A DNA stretch of 20,442 bases from Acidobacteriota bacterium (lineage in GTDB: Bacteria; Acidobacteriota; Terriglobia; Terriglobales; Acidobacteriaceae), in contig JAGWML010000027.1 in NCBI GenBank assembly GCA_028873155.1, positions 1 through 20,442 of the forward strand, written 5' to 3'. The notes beneath the pieces were generated by a model. That model was not told the origin of the DNA, made no database searches, and saw nothing but the letters and a program-made list of their open reading frames with translations. Made by a program: the position numbers and the translations under genes. Shown piece after piece: positions 14,527-20,442 of this stretch (position 1 is its first letter; every line of letters starts with the position of its first letter).

Positions 14527-15713
14527 TTCCAAACTCTCCTGAGCGTCGGCGGATCGGTGTCGTCACGACTTCGCGCGCCGACTACAGCCATTTGTATTGG
14601 CCCCTGCGCGAACTGGCAGCGCATTCCGGGGTCGAGCTGGGCGTCTTTGCACTCGGTCCGCACCTTGCGCCCGCTTTTGGCGCTACGATTCACGAAATTG
14701 AGCGCGATGGCTTCCCAATCAAGGCGCGGATTGAGTGCCTGCTTCACTCAGACTCCGACACCGGTATGGCAAAAACCATTGGCGTTGCCATCCTCTGCCT
14801 CGCCGATGCGCTCACGGCCTGGCGTCCCGACATTCTTCTGCTCATCGCCGACCGGTATGAGATGCTCGCGCCCGCTGCGGTCGCGGTCGCGATGCGCATC
14901 CCCATCGCGCATATCGAGGGCGGCGAGGTGTCGCAGGGAGCGATCGACGACCAGGTGCGCAATGGACTGACCAAGCTCGCCCATCTGCATTTCACGTCCA
15001 CTGAGACGGCTCGAAATCGTGTAATTGCCATGGGCGAAGAGCCCTGGCGAGTTCATCGTGCGGGCGCTCCATCGCTCGATCATCTGCGCCGCTCCAAGTT
15101 GCTGAGCAGAACTGAACTCGATGCAAAGCTCGGTCTCTCGCTTCATGGGCTCTCTTTGCTGGCCGCATGGCATCCAGTCACCATCCTGCGCGACACCAAT
15201 GCGGAAGCCGATGCTCTTTTCTCTGCCCTTGCGCAGGTGAATGGGCAGTTGATCTTTGTTTACCCGAACACCGATGCAGGCAGCCTGGCCCTGATCGATC
15301 GAACGCGCGCGTTAGCGGCCACGCGGCCCGAAACGCATGTTTTCGTGAATCTGGACGCGGTGACGTACTGGAGCCTGCTGCGCCAAATGGATGTCATGGT
15401 GGGAAACTCATCGAGCGGCATTATGGAGGCAGCGTCCTTCGGCCTGCCTGTGGTCAACGTCGGTATGCGCCAGCAGGGACGGGAGCGTCCGCATAACGTG
15501 CTGGATGCGCCAGCAGAATTAGGCGCGATTCAGGCGGCGCTTCAACGCGCGTTGTCTCAGGAGTTTCGCGCCTCACTCAAAGGCATGAGCAATCCGTATG
15601 GCAATGGCACCGCGGCAGAGACGATCGTGCGCGTGCTGACAACGGTTTCGCTGGAGAGATTGCTGATCAAGGCGCCGGTTCCCGTCGCCGCGGCACAGGA
15701 AGCGCAAGGATGA
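14523..15713 (+). CDS. NeuC/LegG-like UDP-N-acetylglucosamine-type 2-epimerase (hydrolysing)
   Basis: A 396-residue GT-B fold enzyme. Known members release UDP while epimerising C2, giving ManNAc (NeuC) or 2,4-diacetamido-2,4,6-trideoxymannose (LegG). Family blocks seen: IGVVTTSRADYSHLYWPL (11-28), ADRYEMLAPAAVAVAMRIP (109-127; the common form is GDR), AHIEGGEVSQGAIDDQVRN (129-147), NTDAG (249-253), GNSSSGIMEAASFGLPVVN (294-312) and RPHNVLDAP. The invariant GGE..GAID and SSSGI elements favour hydrolysing NeuC-type enzymes over WecB-type. The start is ATG 14523, sharing ATGA with the dehydratase stop; it overlaps the aminotransferase by 4 bp at the other end. In this company a 6-deoxy-4-amino substrate (LegG-like) is more likely than plain UDP-GlcNAc, but that is inference. 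Confidence 0.9.
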   Translation: MIPNSPERRRIGVVTTSRADYSHLYWPLRELAAHSGVELGVFALGPHLAPAFGATIHEIERDGFPIKARIECLLHSDSDTGMAKTIGVAILCLADALTAWRPDILLLIADRYEMLAPAAVAVAMRIPIAHIEGGEVSQGAIDDQVRNGLTKLAHLHFTSTETARNRVIAMGEEPWRVHRAGAPSLDHLRRSKLLSRTELDAKLGLSLHGLSLLAAWHPVTILRDTNAEADALFSALAQVNGQLIFVYPNTDAGSLALIDRTRALAATRPETHVFVNLDAVTYWSLLRQMDVMVGNSSSGIMEAASFGLPVVNVGMRQQGRERPHNVLDAPAELGAIQAALQRALSQEFRASLKGMSNPYGNGTAAETIVRVLTTVSLERLLIKAPVPVAAAQEAQG

Positions 15714-16843
15714 CGGCCATTCCCCTCTCTGCGCCTGACATTACGGATGCCGAGATCGAAGCCGTCACCCGCGTTCTGCGTACACCGCATCTCAGTCTCG
15801 GTCCGGAGTTGCACGCATTTGAAGAAGCCTTCGCAAGCTACCACAGCGTGGAAGATGCCGTCGCAGTCAGCTCCGGCACAGCGGGCCTGCACCTCGCTTT
15901 GCTCACGCTGGGCATCGGCGCGGGCGACGAAGTCATCGTGCCATCCTTTGCCTTCGTGGCGGTGGCAAACGCCGTCGTGCAGGCAGGCGCAACGCCGGTC
16001 TTTGCAGAGATCGACCCTGTCACGCTGAACCTCGACTCTGTCGCAATCGAGCGCGCCATCACGCCCCGCACCCGCGCGGTGATCATCGTCCACACGTTCG
16101 GCGTGCCCGCACAGATGGATGCGCTCCTGACGCTTGCCCGGCAACGTGGCCTGGCCGTGATTGAAGACACGTGCGAAGCCATCGGTGCGCGCTTTGGAGA
16201 TGCCGGACAGGCGCGGCTCACGGGCACGTTTGGTGATCTGGCTGTCTTTGGTTTTTATCCCAACAAGCAGATGACCACCGGTGAAGGCGGTGCAGTGCTC
16301 GCGCGTGACCCCGCTCATGCTGACCGGATCCGCTCTCTGCGAAATCAGGGGCGCAGGCCCGGAGGGGACTGGCTGGATCACGCTGAGAATGGCTACAACT
16401 ATCGACTTTCTGAGATCGCCTGCGCACTGGGCAGAGTGCAACTCAGCCGCCTCGACGAGATGCTCAGCCTCCGAAGCAGGGCTGCTGCGCGATACGTGGA
16501 GATGTTGTCGGAGATCCCTGGCCTCGAATTGCCGCCGCTGACGTTGCCCCAGCGCGTCATTAGCTGGTTCGTTTACGTTGTACGCCTTCCGGCCGCCGTC
16601 AATCGGGATCGCGTTCAGGCGGCTCTGCACGCGCTCGGTATTGGAACAGGACGCTATTTTCCTCCGATCCATCTGCAGCCGGCGTTTCGGGCGGCGCGGC
16701 AAGAAGCAGAGATTTCACTGCCCCTGAGCGAGTCGGTCGCGCACCGGGCCCTCGCACTGCCCTTCTTCAACCGAATCGAGCCTGCGCAGCAGTCGGCGGT
16801 CGCCGATGCGCTCCGCGAAACCGTCGCGGCCGAACTCGGATGA
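15710..16843 (+). CDS. DegT/DnrJ/EryC1/StrS-family PLP sugar aminotransferase
   Basis: A 377-residue fold-type I aminotransferase that would add an amino group to a keto-sugar nucleotide. Seen: SSGTAGLHLAL (54-64, phosphate contact), EDTCEAIGA (152-160, Asp153 to the pyridine nitrogen) and FGFYPNKQMTTGEGG (180-194) with Lys186 as the internal aldimine. A conserved C-terminal segment has FPPIHLQPAFR. It starts at ATG 15710, in the ATGA overlap with the epimerase. Together with the 4,6-dehydratase it could make UDP-4-amino-4,6-dideoxy-HexNAc. The FYPNKQMTTGEGG form is common in general StrS-family members and does not by itself assign it to LegC, PseC or a perosamine synthase. No acetyltransferase for the new amino group is obvious nearby: the downstream hexapeptide protein is DapD. 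Confidence 0.92.
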   Translation: MTAIPLSAPDITDAEIEAVTRVLRTPHLSLGPELHAFEEAFASYHSVEDAVAVSSGTAGLHLALLTLGIGAGDEVIVPSFAFVAVANAVVQAGATPVFAEIDPVTLNLDSVAIERAITPRTRAVIIVHTFGVPAQMDALLTLARQRGLAVIEDTCEAIGARFGDAGQARLTGTFGDLAVFGFYPNKQMTTGEGGAVLARDPAHADRIRSLRNQGRRPGGDWLDHAENGYNYRLSEIACALGRVQLSRLDEMLSLRSRAAARYVEMLSEIPGLELPPLTLPQRVISWFVYVVRLPAAVNRDRVQAALHALGIGTGRYFPPIHLQPAFRAARQEAEISLPLSESVAHRALALPFFNRIEPAQQSAVADALRETVAAELG

Positions 16844-17171
16844 CACTGCGGCTGAAAACGTCTCCACCGAATGTGCCGCTGCTCCTTACTTTCCGCTCAC
16901 CAAACACATTGAACTTGCATCTAAGAGAGTGGCTGACGGAAACGTCGTGCATTGCGACGATGGGTCGCCGCAACAGCAGGATGACCGTTCGTGGTTCGCA
17001 GAGAGATTTCAAAAGACGCTCGACAGAGTAGCTCTTGACACGGTTTTGAAGACAGCGCACTATCGCACTAGAACAGCGTTCCAGCGGGCGATGTACCGGA
17101 TGCCCGTGACGGCCTCCCCCTAACCAGGCAAGCTGAGCTCACTCAAATTCACTCTGAGAAGCAGGTACGCT
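16844..17171 (+). other. 328-bp stretch without a convincing gene, after the sugar operon
   Basis: Short open frames exist but none has recognisable sequence. One of 63 codons (16840-17031, plus) starts on the aminotransferase stop in an ATGA overlap (MTLRLKTSPPNVP...), the same coupling used twice upstream. However, its product is rich in Arg, Ser and Thr without domain character, so I do not call it. A promoter-like pair lies at 17035-17063. No hairpin with a T-tract was found to end the sugar operon. Composition looks somewhat less GC-rich than the flanking genes. Confidence 0.5.
17035..17063 (+). promoter_or_regulatory. Candidate sigma-70 promoter upstream of the small uncharacterised gene
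   Basis: A perfect -35 box TTGACA (17035-17040) is followed by a 17-bp spacer and a weak -10 CACTAT (17058-17063, 3 of 6 matches). The predicted start near 17070 would give a leader of about 100 nt before ATG 17172. It is supported only by the -35 box and the ideal spacing. Confidence 0.35.
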
Positions 17172-17525
17172 ATGGTGGTTCGAACGCAGTGTAAAGGTCG
17201 CGGCATTACGGGCTTGCATGTTGGAGTCAACAACGTCCGTCGCTATTTTTCCAAAGCTACCCCATTCATAGATTTGCAGTTGGACCACCTGCGTATTCGA
17301 TGCGGCCTGTCTCCCGAGTTCTGGCACGGACATCCCGACATCTTCGATCCGCGGCTGTGCGCGTGGCTGGAAGCCCGTCACATGCACGGCCGATGCGACC
17401 GCAGTCCCGTCGCTCTTGCCCTGATTCCAGCGGGCGAAAACTCCTTCCTGCTCCAACCCGTGGAGCGGAAGAGCCGAGGACCCGTAAGCGAGACCGTCAA
17501 GCAAGTTGCAATTCACGCCGCGTAG
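17172..17525 (+). CDS. Small uncharacterised protein (117 aa)
   Basis: I do not recognise a named family. Residues 33-96 read like a real folded domain: FIDLQLDHLRIRCGLSPEFW, then DPRLCAWLEARH, then SPVALALIPAGENSFLLQP. The Trp, Phe and Pro/Gly placement is unlike the Arg/Ser-rich shadow frames around it. I have a loose recollection of similar short hypothetical proteins in Acidobacteria with the pattern LSPEFW...DPRL..WLE...P.ALIP.G.NSF, but cannot verify it. There is no signal peptide, membrane segment or catalytic motif. ATG 17172 is preceded by AGCAGG at 6 nt. TTG 17214 is an alternative start nearer the conserved part. It lies alone between the sugar operon and dapD, with a promoter-like TTGACA about 130 bp upstream. 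An antisense frame (17139-17855) overlaps it but runs into dapD and looks like a shadow. Confidence 0.5.
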   Translation: MVVRTQCKGRGITGLHVGVNNVRRYFSKATPFIDLQLDHLRIRCGLSPEFWHGHPDIFDPRLCAWLEARHMHGRCDRSPVALALIPAGENSFLLQPVERKSRGPVSETVKQVAIHAA

Positions 17526-17630
17526 CGCTGACAGGGTTGTGTCCGAGAATTGGCGCTCGCCGTCCGGCATACCTGAACTTGTTCCCGTGCATTCCGAATA
17601 CGAGAGAGCGCTTGATAAACTCAATGAGCG

Positions 17631-18491
17631 ATGACTCTCTCCCAACTTGAACAAGCCATTGAGCAGGCTTTTGCCGCCGGTGCATCGTCCATCGGTGACG
17701 CAACAGCCATGGACGCCTTTCTGGCTTTGCGAACCGCGCTCGAAAAGGGCGAAGTACGGGCCGCGGCGCCGGACAGCGGCTCGCCGACCGGATGGCGTGT
17801 AAACGCATGGGTCAAACGCGGCATTCTGCTGGGGTTCCGTCTGGGCTCGCTTCAAGAGGCTGCGGCTGCCGGTCTCTCATTTGTCGACAAACACACCTAC
17901 CCGGCCCGCCGATTCACCGCTTCCGATGGTGTCCGCATCGTGCCTGGCGGATCGTCCGTACGGGCGGGCGCCTATCTTGCGCCGGGAGTTGTCTGTATGC
18001 CGCCGATGTATGTGAACGCCGGCGCGTGGGTGGATGAGGGCACCATGGTTGATTCCCACGCGCTGGTCGGCTCCTGCGCGCAGATTGGCAAGCGCGTCCA
18101 CCTGAGCGCAGCGGCACAGGTCGGCGGCGTGCTGGAGCCGATAAATGCCAGCCCCGTGATTATCGAAGACGACGTGCTGATGGGCGGAAACTCCGGAGTC
18201 TATGAGGGGACGATCGTGCGCAAGGGCGCGGTGCTCGCTGCCGGAACGATTCTCACACGCGGCACGCCGGTCTTTGATCTCGTTCGTGGCGTCGTGTTGC
18301 GCGCTACTCCGGAGCAGCCGCTTATCATTCCGCAGAATGCGGTTGTCGTTCCGGGTTCGCGTGCTGTCGCCGCAGGCAAGGGACACTCCAACAGCAAGGA
18401 ATGGGGCCTGTCGCTCTACGCCCCGGTCATCGTCAAGTATCGCGATGAGAAGACCGACCTGAGCACCGCGCTGGAAGACCTGCTGCGCTGA
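17631..18491 (+). CDS. dapD: 2,3,4,5-tetrahydropyridine-2,6-dicarboxylate N-succinyltransferase
   Basis: Transfers succinyl from succinyl-CoA to tetrahydrodipicolinate in the succinylase branch of lysine/meso-diaminopimelate synthesis (cytoplasm). At 286 residues it matches E. coli DapD (274). Its left-handed beta-helix hexapeptides run from about residue 100 to 220. Diagnostic segments: PGVVCMPPMYVNAGAWVDEG, TMVDSHALVGSCAQIGK, VHLSAAAQVGGVLEP and SPVIIEDDVLMGGN. Asp141 (the E. coli catalytic Asp) is kept at the same number. The partner Glu189 of E. coli (GARSEVVEG) is Gly189 here (GGNSGVYEG), and Arg187 is Asn187. The start is ATG 17631 with only a weak TGAG upstream. A GATAAA-like -10 (17614-17619) lies just before it, so a very short leader is possible. 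The 105 bp between it and the small gene hold nothing else clear. It probably acts on its own, not in the sugar pathway. Confidence 0.92.
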   Translation: MTLSQLEQAIEQAFAAGASSIGDATAMDAFLALRTALEKGEVRAAAPDSGSPTGWRVNAWVKRGILLGFRLGSLQEAAAAGLSFVDKHTYPARRFTASDGVRIVPGGSSVRAGAYLAPGVVCMPPMYVNAGAWVDEGTMVDSHALVGSCAQIGKRVHLSAAAQVGGVLEPINASPVIIEDDVLMGGNSGVYEGTIVRKGAVLAAGTILTRGTPVFDLVRGVVLRATPEQPLIIPQNAVVVPGSRAVAAGKGHSNSKEWGLSLYAPVIVKYRDEKTDLSTALEDLLR

Positions 18492-18568
18492 AGCCTGGGG
18501 ACGTGGGAAGGAAGCCGCGTTCCGCATTTTTTGTGCAAGTTGTGGCACGCCTGAAACATGGGACCCTT

Positions 18569-19552
18569 GTGAATCCAACTCCACGGCCAATCCGTTGGGG
18601 TGTCGTCGGGCCGGGTCGAGCGGCCGCTCGATTTGCACAGGGACTCATGTCTGTTCCCGGCGCAGAATTGGCGGGCGTCTGGGGCAGAAATCTCGAGAAG
18701 ACGCACGCCTATGCCGCCCGCTTTTCAGTCGGCGCAGTCGCACCCTCCCTGGACGCATTGCTCGCGATGGACCTGGATGCGGTGTACATCGCGACGCATC
18801 CTGACTCGCACGCGGCCATTTGTGTCCAGGCCCTGAGCGCGGGCAAACACGTACTGTGTGAAAAACCGGCAGCGGTGAACACGCGGCAACTTGTAGAGGT
18901 GATTGCCTCAGCGGAGCAGAATGGTCTCCTGTTCATGGAGGCGATGAAACCTCCGTTCTTTCCCCTCTACCGAAAACTCAAGGCATATCTGGAGGAACAT
19001 CCCATTGGTCCGGTCGGCTATGTGCGAGCTGGCCATTGCGATGCGACCCTCGCGCCTGACTATCCGCTGCACTTTCCGGAATTGGCGGGAGGCGGCATCA
19101 TGGGCATCGGTCCATACGAGGCTTTTCTCGCACTGGACTGGCTCGGCCCTCTCAAGCGTGTCCAGACCATGGGCAGGCTGAGCGCTGCCGGGGTAGACGC
19201 ATTCGCAATCTTCCAGACCGAGCATGAGGGCGGCATGGCGCAACTGCACACCGGGCTCGATCTGCTCAGTTGCGGGGATGCAATGCTGGCTGCGCCCCGC
19301 GGGTATGTCCTCCTACATGCCAACTGGTGGAACCCGACGCGCGCGACGATTCACTTTATCGATGGCCGCCGTCTGGTGCTGGATGAGCCATTTGAAGCGG
19401 GCGGCTTCAATTACGAGATAGAGCATTTCTGCAATCTGATTCGTTCCGGCACACTTGAAAGCCCGGTCATTACGCACGCGCTCTCACTGGGCATGGCGCA
19501 GTTGCTGGAAAGCGCACGCGCGGAGCTTGGGGTCCGCTTTCCGGGCGAGTAA
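18569..19552 (+). CDS. Gfo/Idh/MocA-family NAD(P)-dependent oxidoreductase
   Basis: A 327-residue cytoplasmic dehydrogenase. The N-terminal Rossmann fold is clear: RWGVVGPGRAAARFAQGL, then VYIATHPDSHAAICVQALSAGKHVLCEKPAAVN with the family's EKP lysine. The C-terminal substrate domain opens with FMEAMKPPFFPLYRKL, then AGGGIMGIGPYEAFLALDWLG. The FMEAM form resembles the trans-dihydrodiol dehydrogenase/sugar dehydrogenase branch rather than inositol dehydrogenases. The substrate cannot be read. The start is GTG 18569, nine codons before the Rossmann strand, with GGGA about 5 nt upstream. GTG 18503 would add 22 residues outside the family pattern. It begins 77 bp after dapD on the same strand and may be co-transcribed. 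It converges with the GH18 gene, leaving 6 bp between stops. Confidence 0.9.
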   Translation: MNPTPRPIRWGVVGPGRAAARFAQGLMSVPGAELAGVWGRNLEKTHAYAARFSVGAVAPSLDALLAMDLDAVYIATHPDSHAAICVQALSAGKHVLCEKPAAVNTRQLVEVIASAEQNGLLFMEAMKPPFFPLYRKLKAYLEEHPIGPVGYVRAGHCDATLAPDYPLHFPELAGGGIMGIGPYEAFLALDWLGPLKRVQTMGRLSAAGVDAFAIFQTEHEGGMAQLHTGLDLLSCGDAMLAAPRGYVLLHANWWNPTRATIHFIDGRRLVLDEPFEAGGFNYEIEHFCNLIRSGTLESPVITHALSLGMAQLLESARAELGVRFPGE

Positions 19553-19567
19553 TGCAAATTATTCGCC
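19544..19567. terminator. Hairpin spanning both convergent stop codons (possible bidirectional terminator)
   Basis: GGCGAGTAAT, loop GCAA, ATTATTCGCC: ten base pairs with nine matches (one G/T position) and a GNRA-type tetraloop. The TAA of the oxidoreductase (19550-19552) and the TAA of the GH18 gene (19559-19561, minus) lie in opposite arms. There is no T-run on either side, so it is not a classic intrinsic terminator. It may instead stabilise 3' ends or weakly stop both transcripts. Confidence 0.4.
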
Positions 19568-20442
19568 ACCCGATCGCTTCAGCGCAGAGCCTGGACCGTA
19601 CAGCACTTGCGTGATGGCATGCAGAAGCTGGCCCGAGGGGTCGTTGAAGAAGCTCCAGAACATGACACCCTGCAGCTTGTGGGCGAGGGCATAGCGGGAT
19701 TTTGCCGCCGCCGATTCAGGATCTTCGTAACTCACAAACTGGCGAGTCTGCGGGTTATACAAGAACGGGACCTGCGCGGCATTGTCCCAGTAGCGGGTGA
19801 AACCCACACCCACCATGGTCGATTGGATATCGCGGTAAGGAAGATCGTCATTGGACGGTTGCCTGCCGGGTTGAAAGAGCCCATGTTCTTCATCGGGGAC
19901 ATCAGCCCACATACGACCATAGAACGGAATGCCGAGGACGATTTTCGCGGCGGGAACTCCTGCGGCCTCAAATGCGCGCACGCTCGCATCTGCTGAGGCT
20001 TGTTTAGGGTCCGCGGGATCGGTCAGAAGCGGCGCATGATTGCCAGTGATGGAATCGCCGGCCGCACTGTAGTAGTCGTATGCCATCAAGTTCACTGCGT
20101 CGACGAATCGCTGCACTTTGCGCATCTCGGTATGTTGAAGGAAGTCGGATGAGGCCCCGGCAGCGATGGTGAGATACAGCCGCCGCTGCTCCCTGCGGCC
20201 TTCCTGATCCATGGCCGCGCGCAGGTCGCGGAGCAGCAGAGTGAAATTCTGTTTGTCCTCGCTGCGAAACGCGTGCCCCGCTCCTGCCTGGCCGGGGTAC
20301 TCCCAATCCACATCGACCCCATCCAACTGGTAACGGCGGATAAACGCCACCGCGCTCTCGACAAACACCGCCCGGCTCTGCGGGAGCAGCGCGGCATCGG
20401 AAAAGCCATCCGACCATGTCCATCCCCCAACGGAAATGAGCA
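19559..20442 (-). CDS. Glycoside hydrolase family 18 (chitinase-like) protein, C-terminal part
   Basis: Seen: the last 294 residues; the N-terminus (with any signal peptide) lies beyond the right edge. The GH18 barrel is clear: SVGGWTWSDGFSD near the edge (the SxGG strand), then the catalytic DGVDVDWE (20323-20300, DxxDxDxE with the acid Glu last), LMAYDYYS (the MxYD strand), KIVLGIPFYGRMW, and a final strand GVMFWSFFNDPSG. All key active-site residues visible in this part are intact, so it should be a working endo-acting chitinase or N-acetylglucosaminidase-type enzyme, cleaving chitin or related GlcNAc polymers by substrate-assisted catalysis. These enzymes are normally secreted. There is no carbohydrate-binding module at the C-terminus, which ends right after the barrel (LKRSGGE). 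It converges with the oxidoreductase; no functional link is evident. Confidence 0.93.
   Translation of the reverse strand, partial: LISVGGWTWSDGFSDAALLPQSRAVFVESAVAFIRRYQLDGVDVDWEYPGQAGAGHAFRSEDKQNFTLLLRDLRAAMDQEGRREQRRLYLTIAAGASSDFLQHTEMRKVQRFVDAVNLMAYDYYSAAGDSITGNHAPLLTDPADPKQASADASVRAFEAAGVPAAKIVLGIPFYGRMWADVPDEEHGLFQPGRQPSNDDLPYRDIQSTMVGVGFTRYWDNAAQVPFLYNPQTRQFVSYEDPESAAAKSRYALAHKLQGVMFWSFFNDPSGQLLHAITQVLYGPGSALKRSGGE

Noticed and set aside
15557..16702. Minus-strand open frame of 381 codons opposite the aminotransferase
   Set aside because: Antisense shadow; the plus strand has the full DegT-family motifs.
16840..17031. 63-codon plus-strand frame starting in the aminotransferase stop (ATGA)
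   Set aside because: The coupling is suggestive, but the product has no domain character and is too short to judge; left as an unassigned stretch.
17139..17855. Minus-strand open frame of 238 codons across the small gene and the start of dapD
   Set aside because: It overlaps 225 bp of dapD in antisense, and its product shows no recognisable motif.
17877..18638. Minus-strand open frame of 253 codons opposite dapD
   Set aside because: The His/Arg-rich repeats are the antisense reflection of the dapD hexapeptide repeats.
1..20442. tRNA, rRNA, CRISPR arrays, insertion sequences, phage genes or attachment sites
   Set aside because: None seen: no direct-repeat arrays, no transposase or integrase motifs, no tRNA-like cloverleaf sequence noticed on either strand.

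Overview
The window is GC-rich (about 60% by eye) and densely coded. The gene content suggests a soil acidobacterium (Acidobacteriota, probably class Terriglobia): secreted FG-GAP/ASPIC (CRTAC1-type) proteins, YVTN and PD40 propellers carrying c-type hemes, a stand-alone type I-beta DAHP synthase and a GH18 glycosidase. This is an inference from gene content; no rRNA or tRNA was seen to confirm it.

Region 1 (minus strand, 13278 down to 1) looks like one long operon of nine genes. Five junctions are 4-bp ATGA overlaps or a 1-nt gap, and two more are gaps of 23 bp or less. In transcription order it encodes: a 1147-residue TPR/FG-GAP/ASPIC protein, an amidase-signature hydrolase, a DAHP synthase without a regulatory domain, an HzsA-like PD40 propeller with one heme c site, a 565-residue CRTAC1-type FG-GAP/ASPIC protein, a YVTN propeller fused to a di-heme peroxidase-like domain, a seven-bladed 'regulator-propeller' protein, a RidA/chorismatase-fold protein lacking the imine-deaminase arginine, and the start of a periplasmic solute-binding protein that runs off the window. 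At least five products look exported, and two of these carry heme c. The other three (amidase, DAHP synthase, RidA-like) look cytoplasmic and hint at shikimate/chorismate-linked or amide chemistry. I know of no described pathway with this gene set, and it is the best candidate for an undescribed system here.

Region 2 (plus strand, 13429-16843) diverges from region 1 across about 150 bp. It is a tight three-gene operon: a CapD/PseB-like NDP-sugar 4,6-dehydratase, a NeuC/LegG-like hydrolysing UDP-sugar 2-epimerase and a DegT-family PLP aminotransferase. Together these resemble the first steps of a legionaminic- or bacillosamine-type nonulosonic acid pathway. The synthase (NeuB-like) and CMP-transferase are not in the window.

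Region 3 (16844-19552, plus strand) has about 330 bp without a convincing gene, a small uncharacterised protein, dapD (lysine/diaminopimelate synthesis, with an unusual Gly at the position of the catalytic Glu189 of E. coli DapD) and a Gfo/Idh/MocA oxidoreductase. Region 4 (19559-20442, minus) is the C-terminal part of a GH18 chitinase-like protein. It converges on the oxidoreductase with only 6 bp between them, and a hairpin spans both stop codons.
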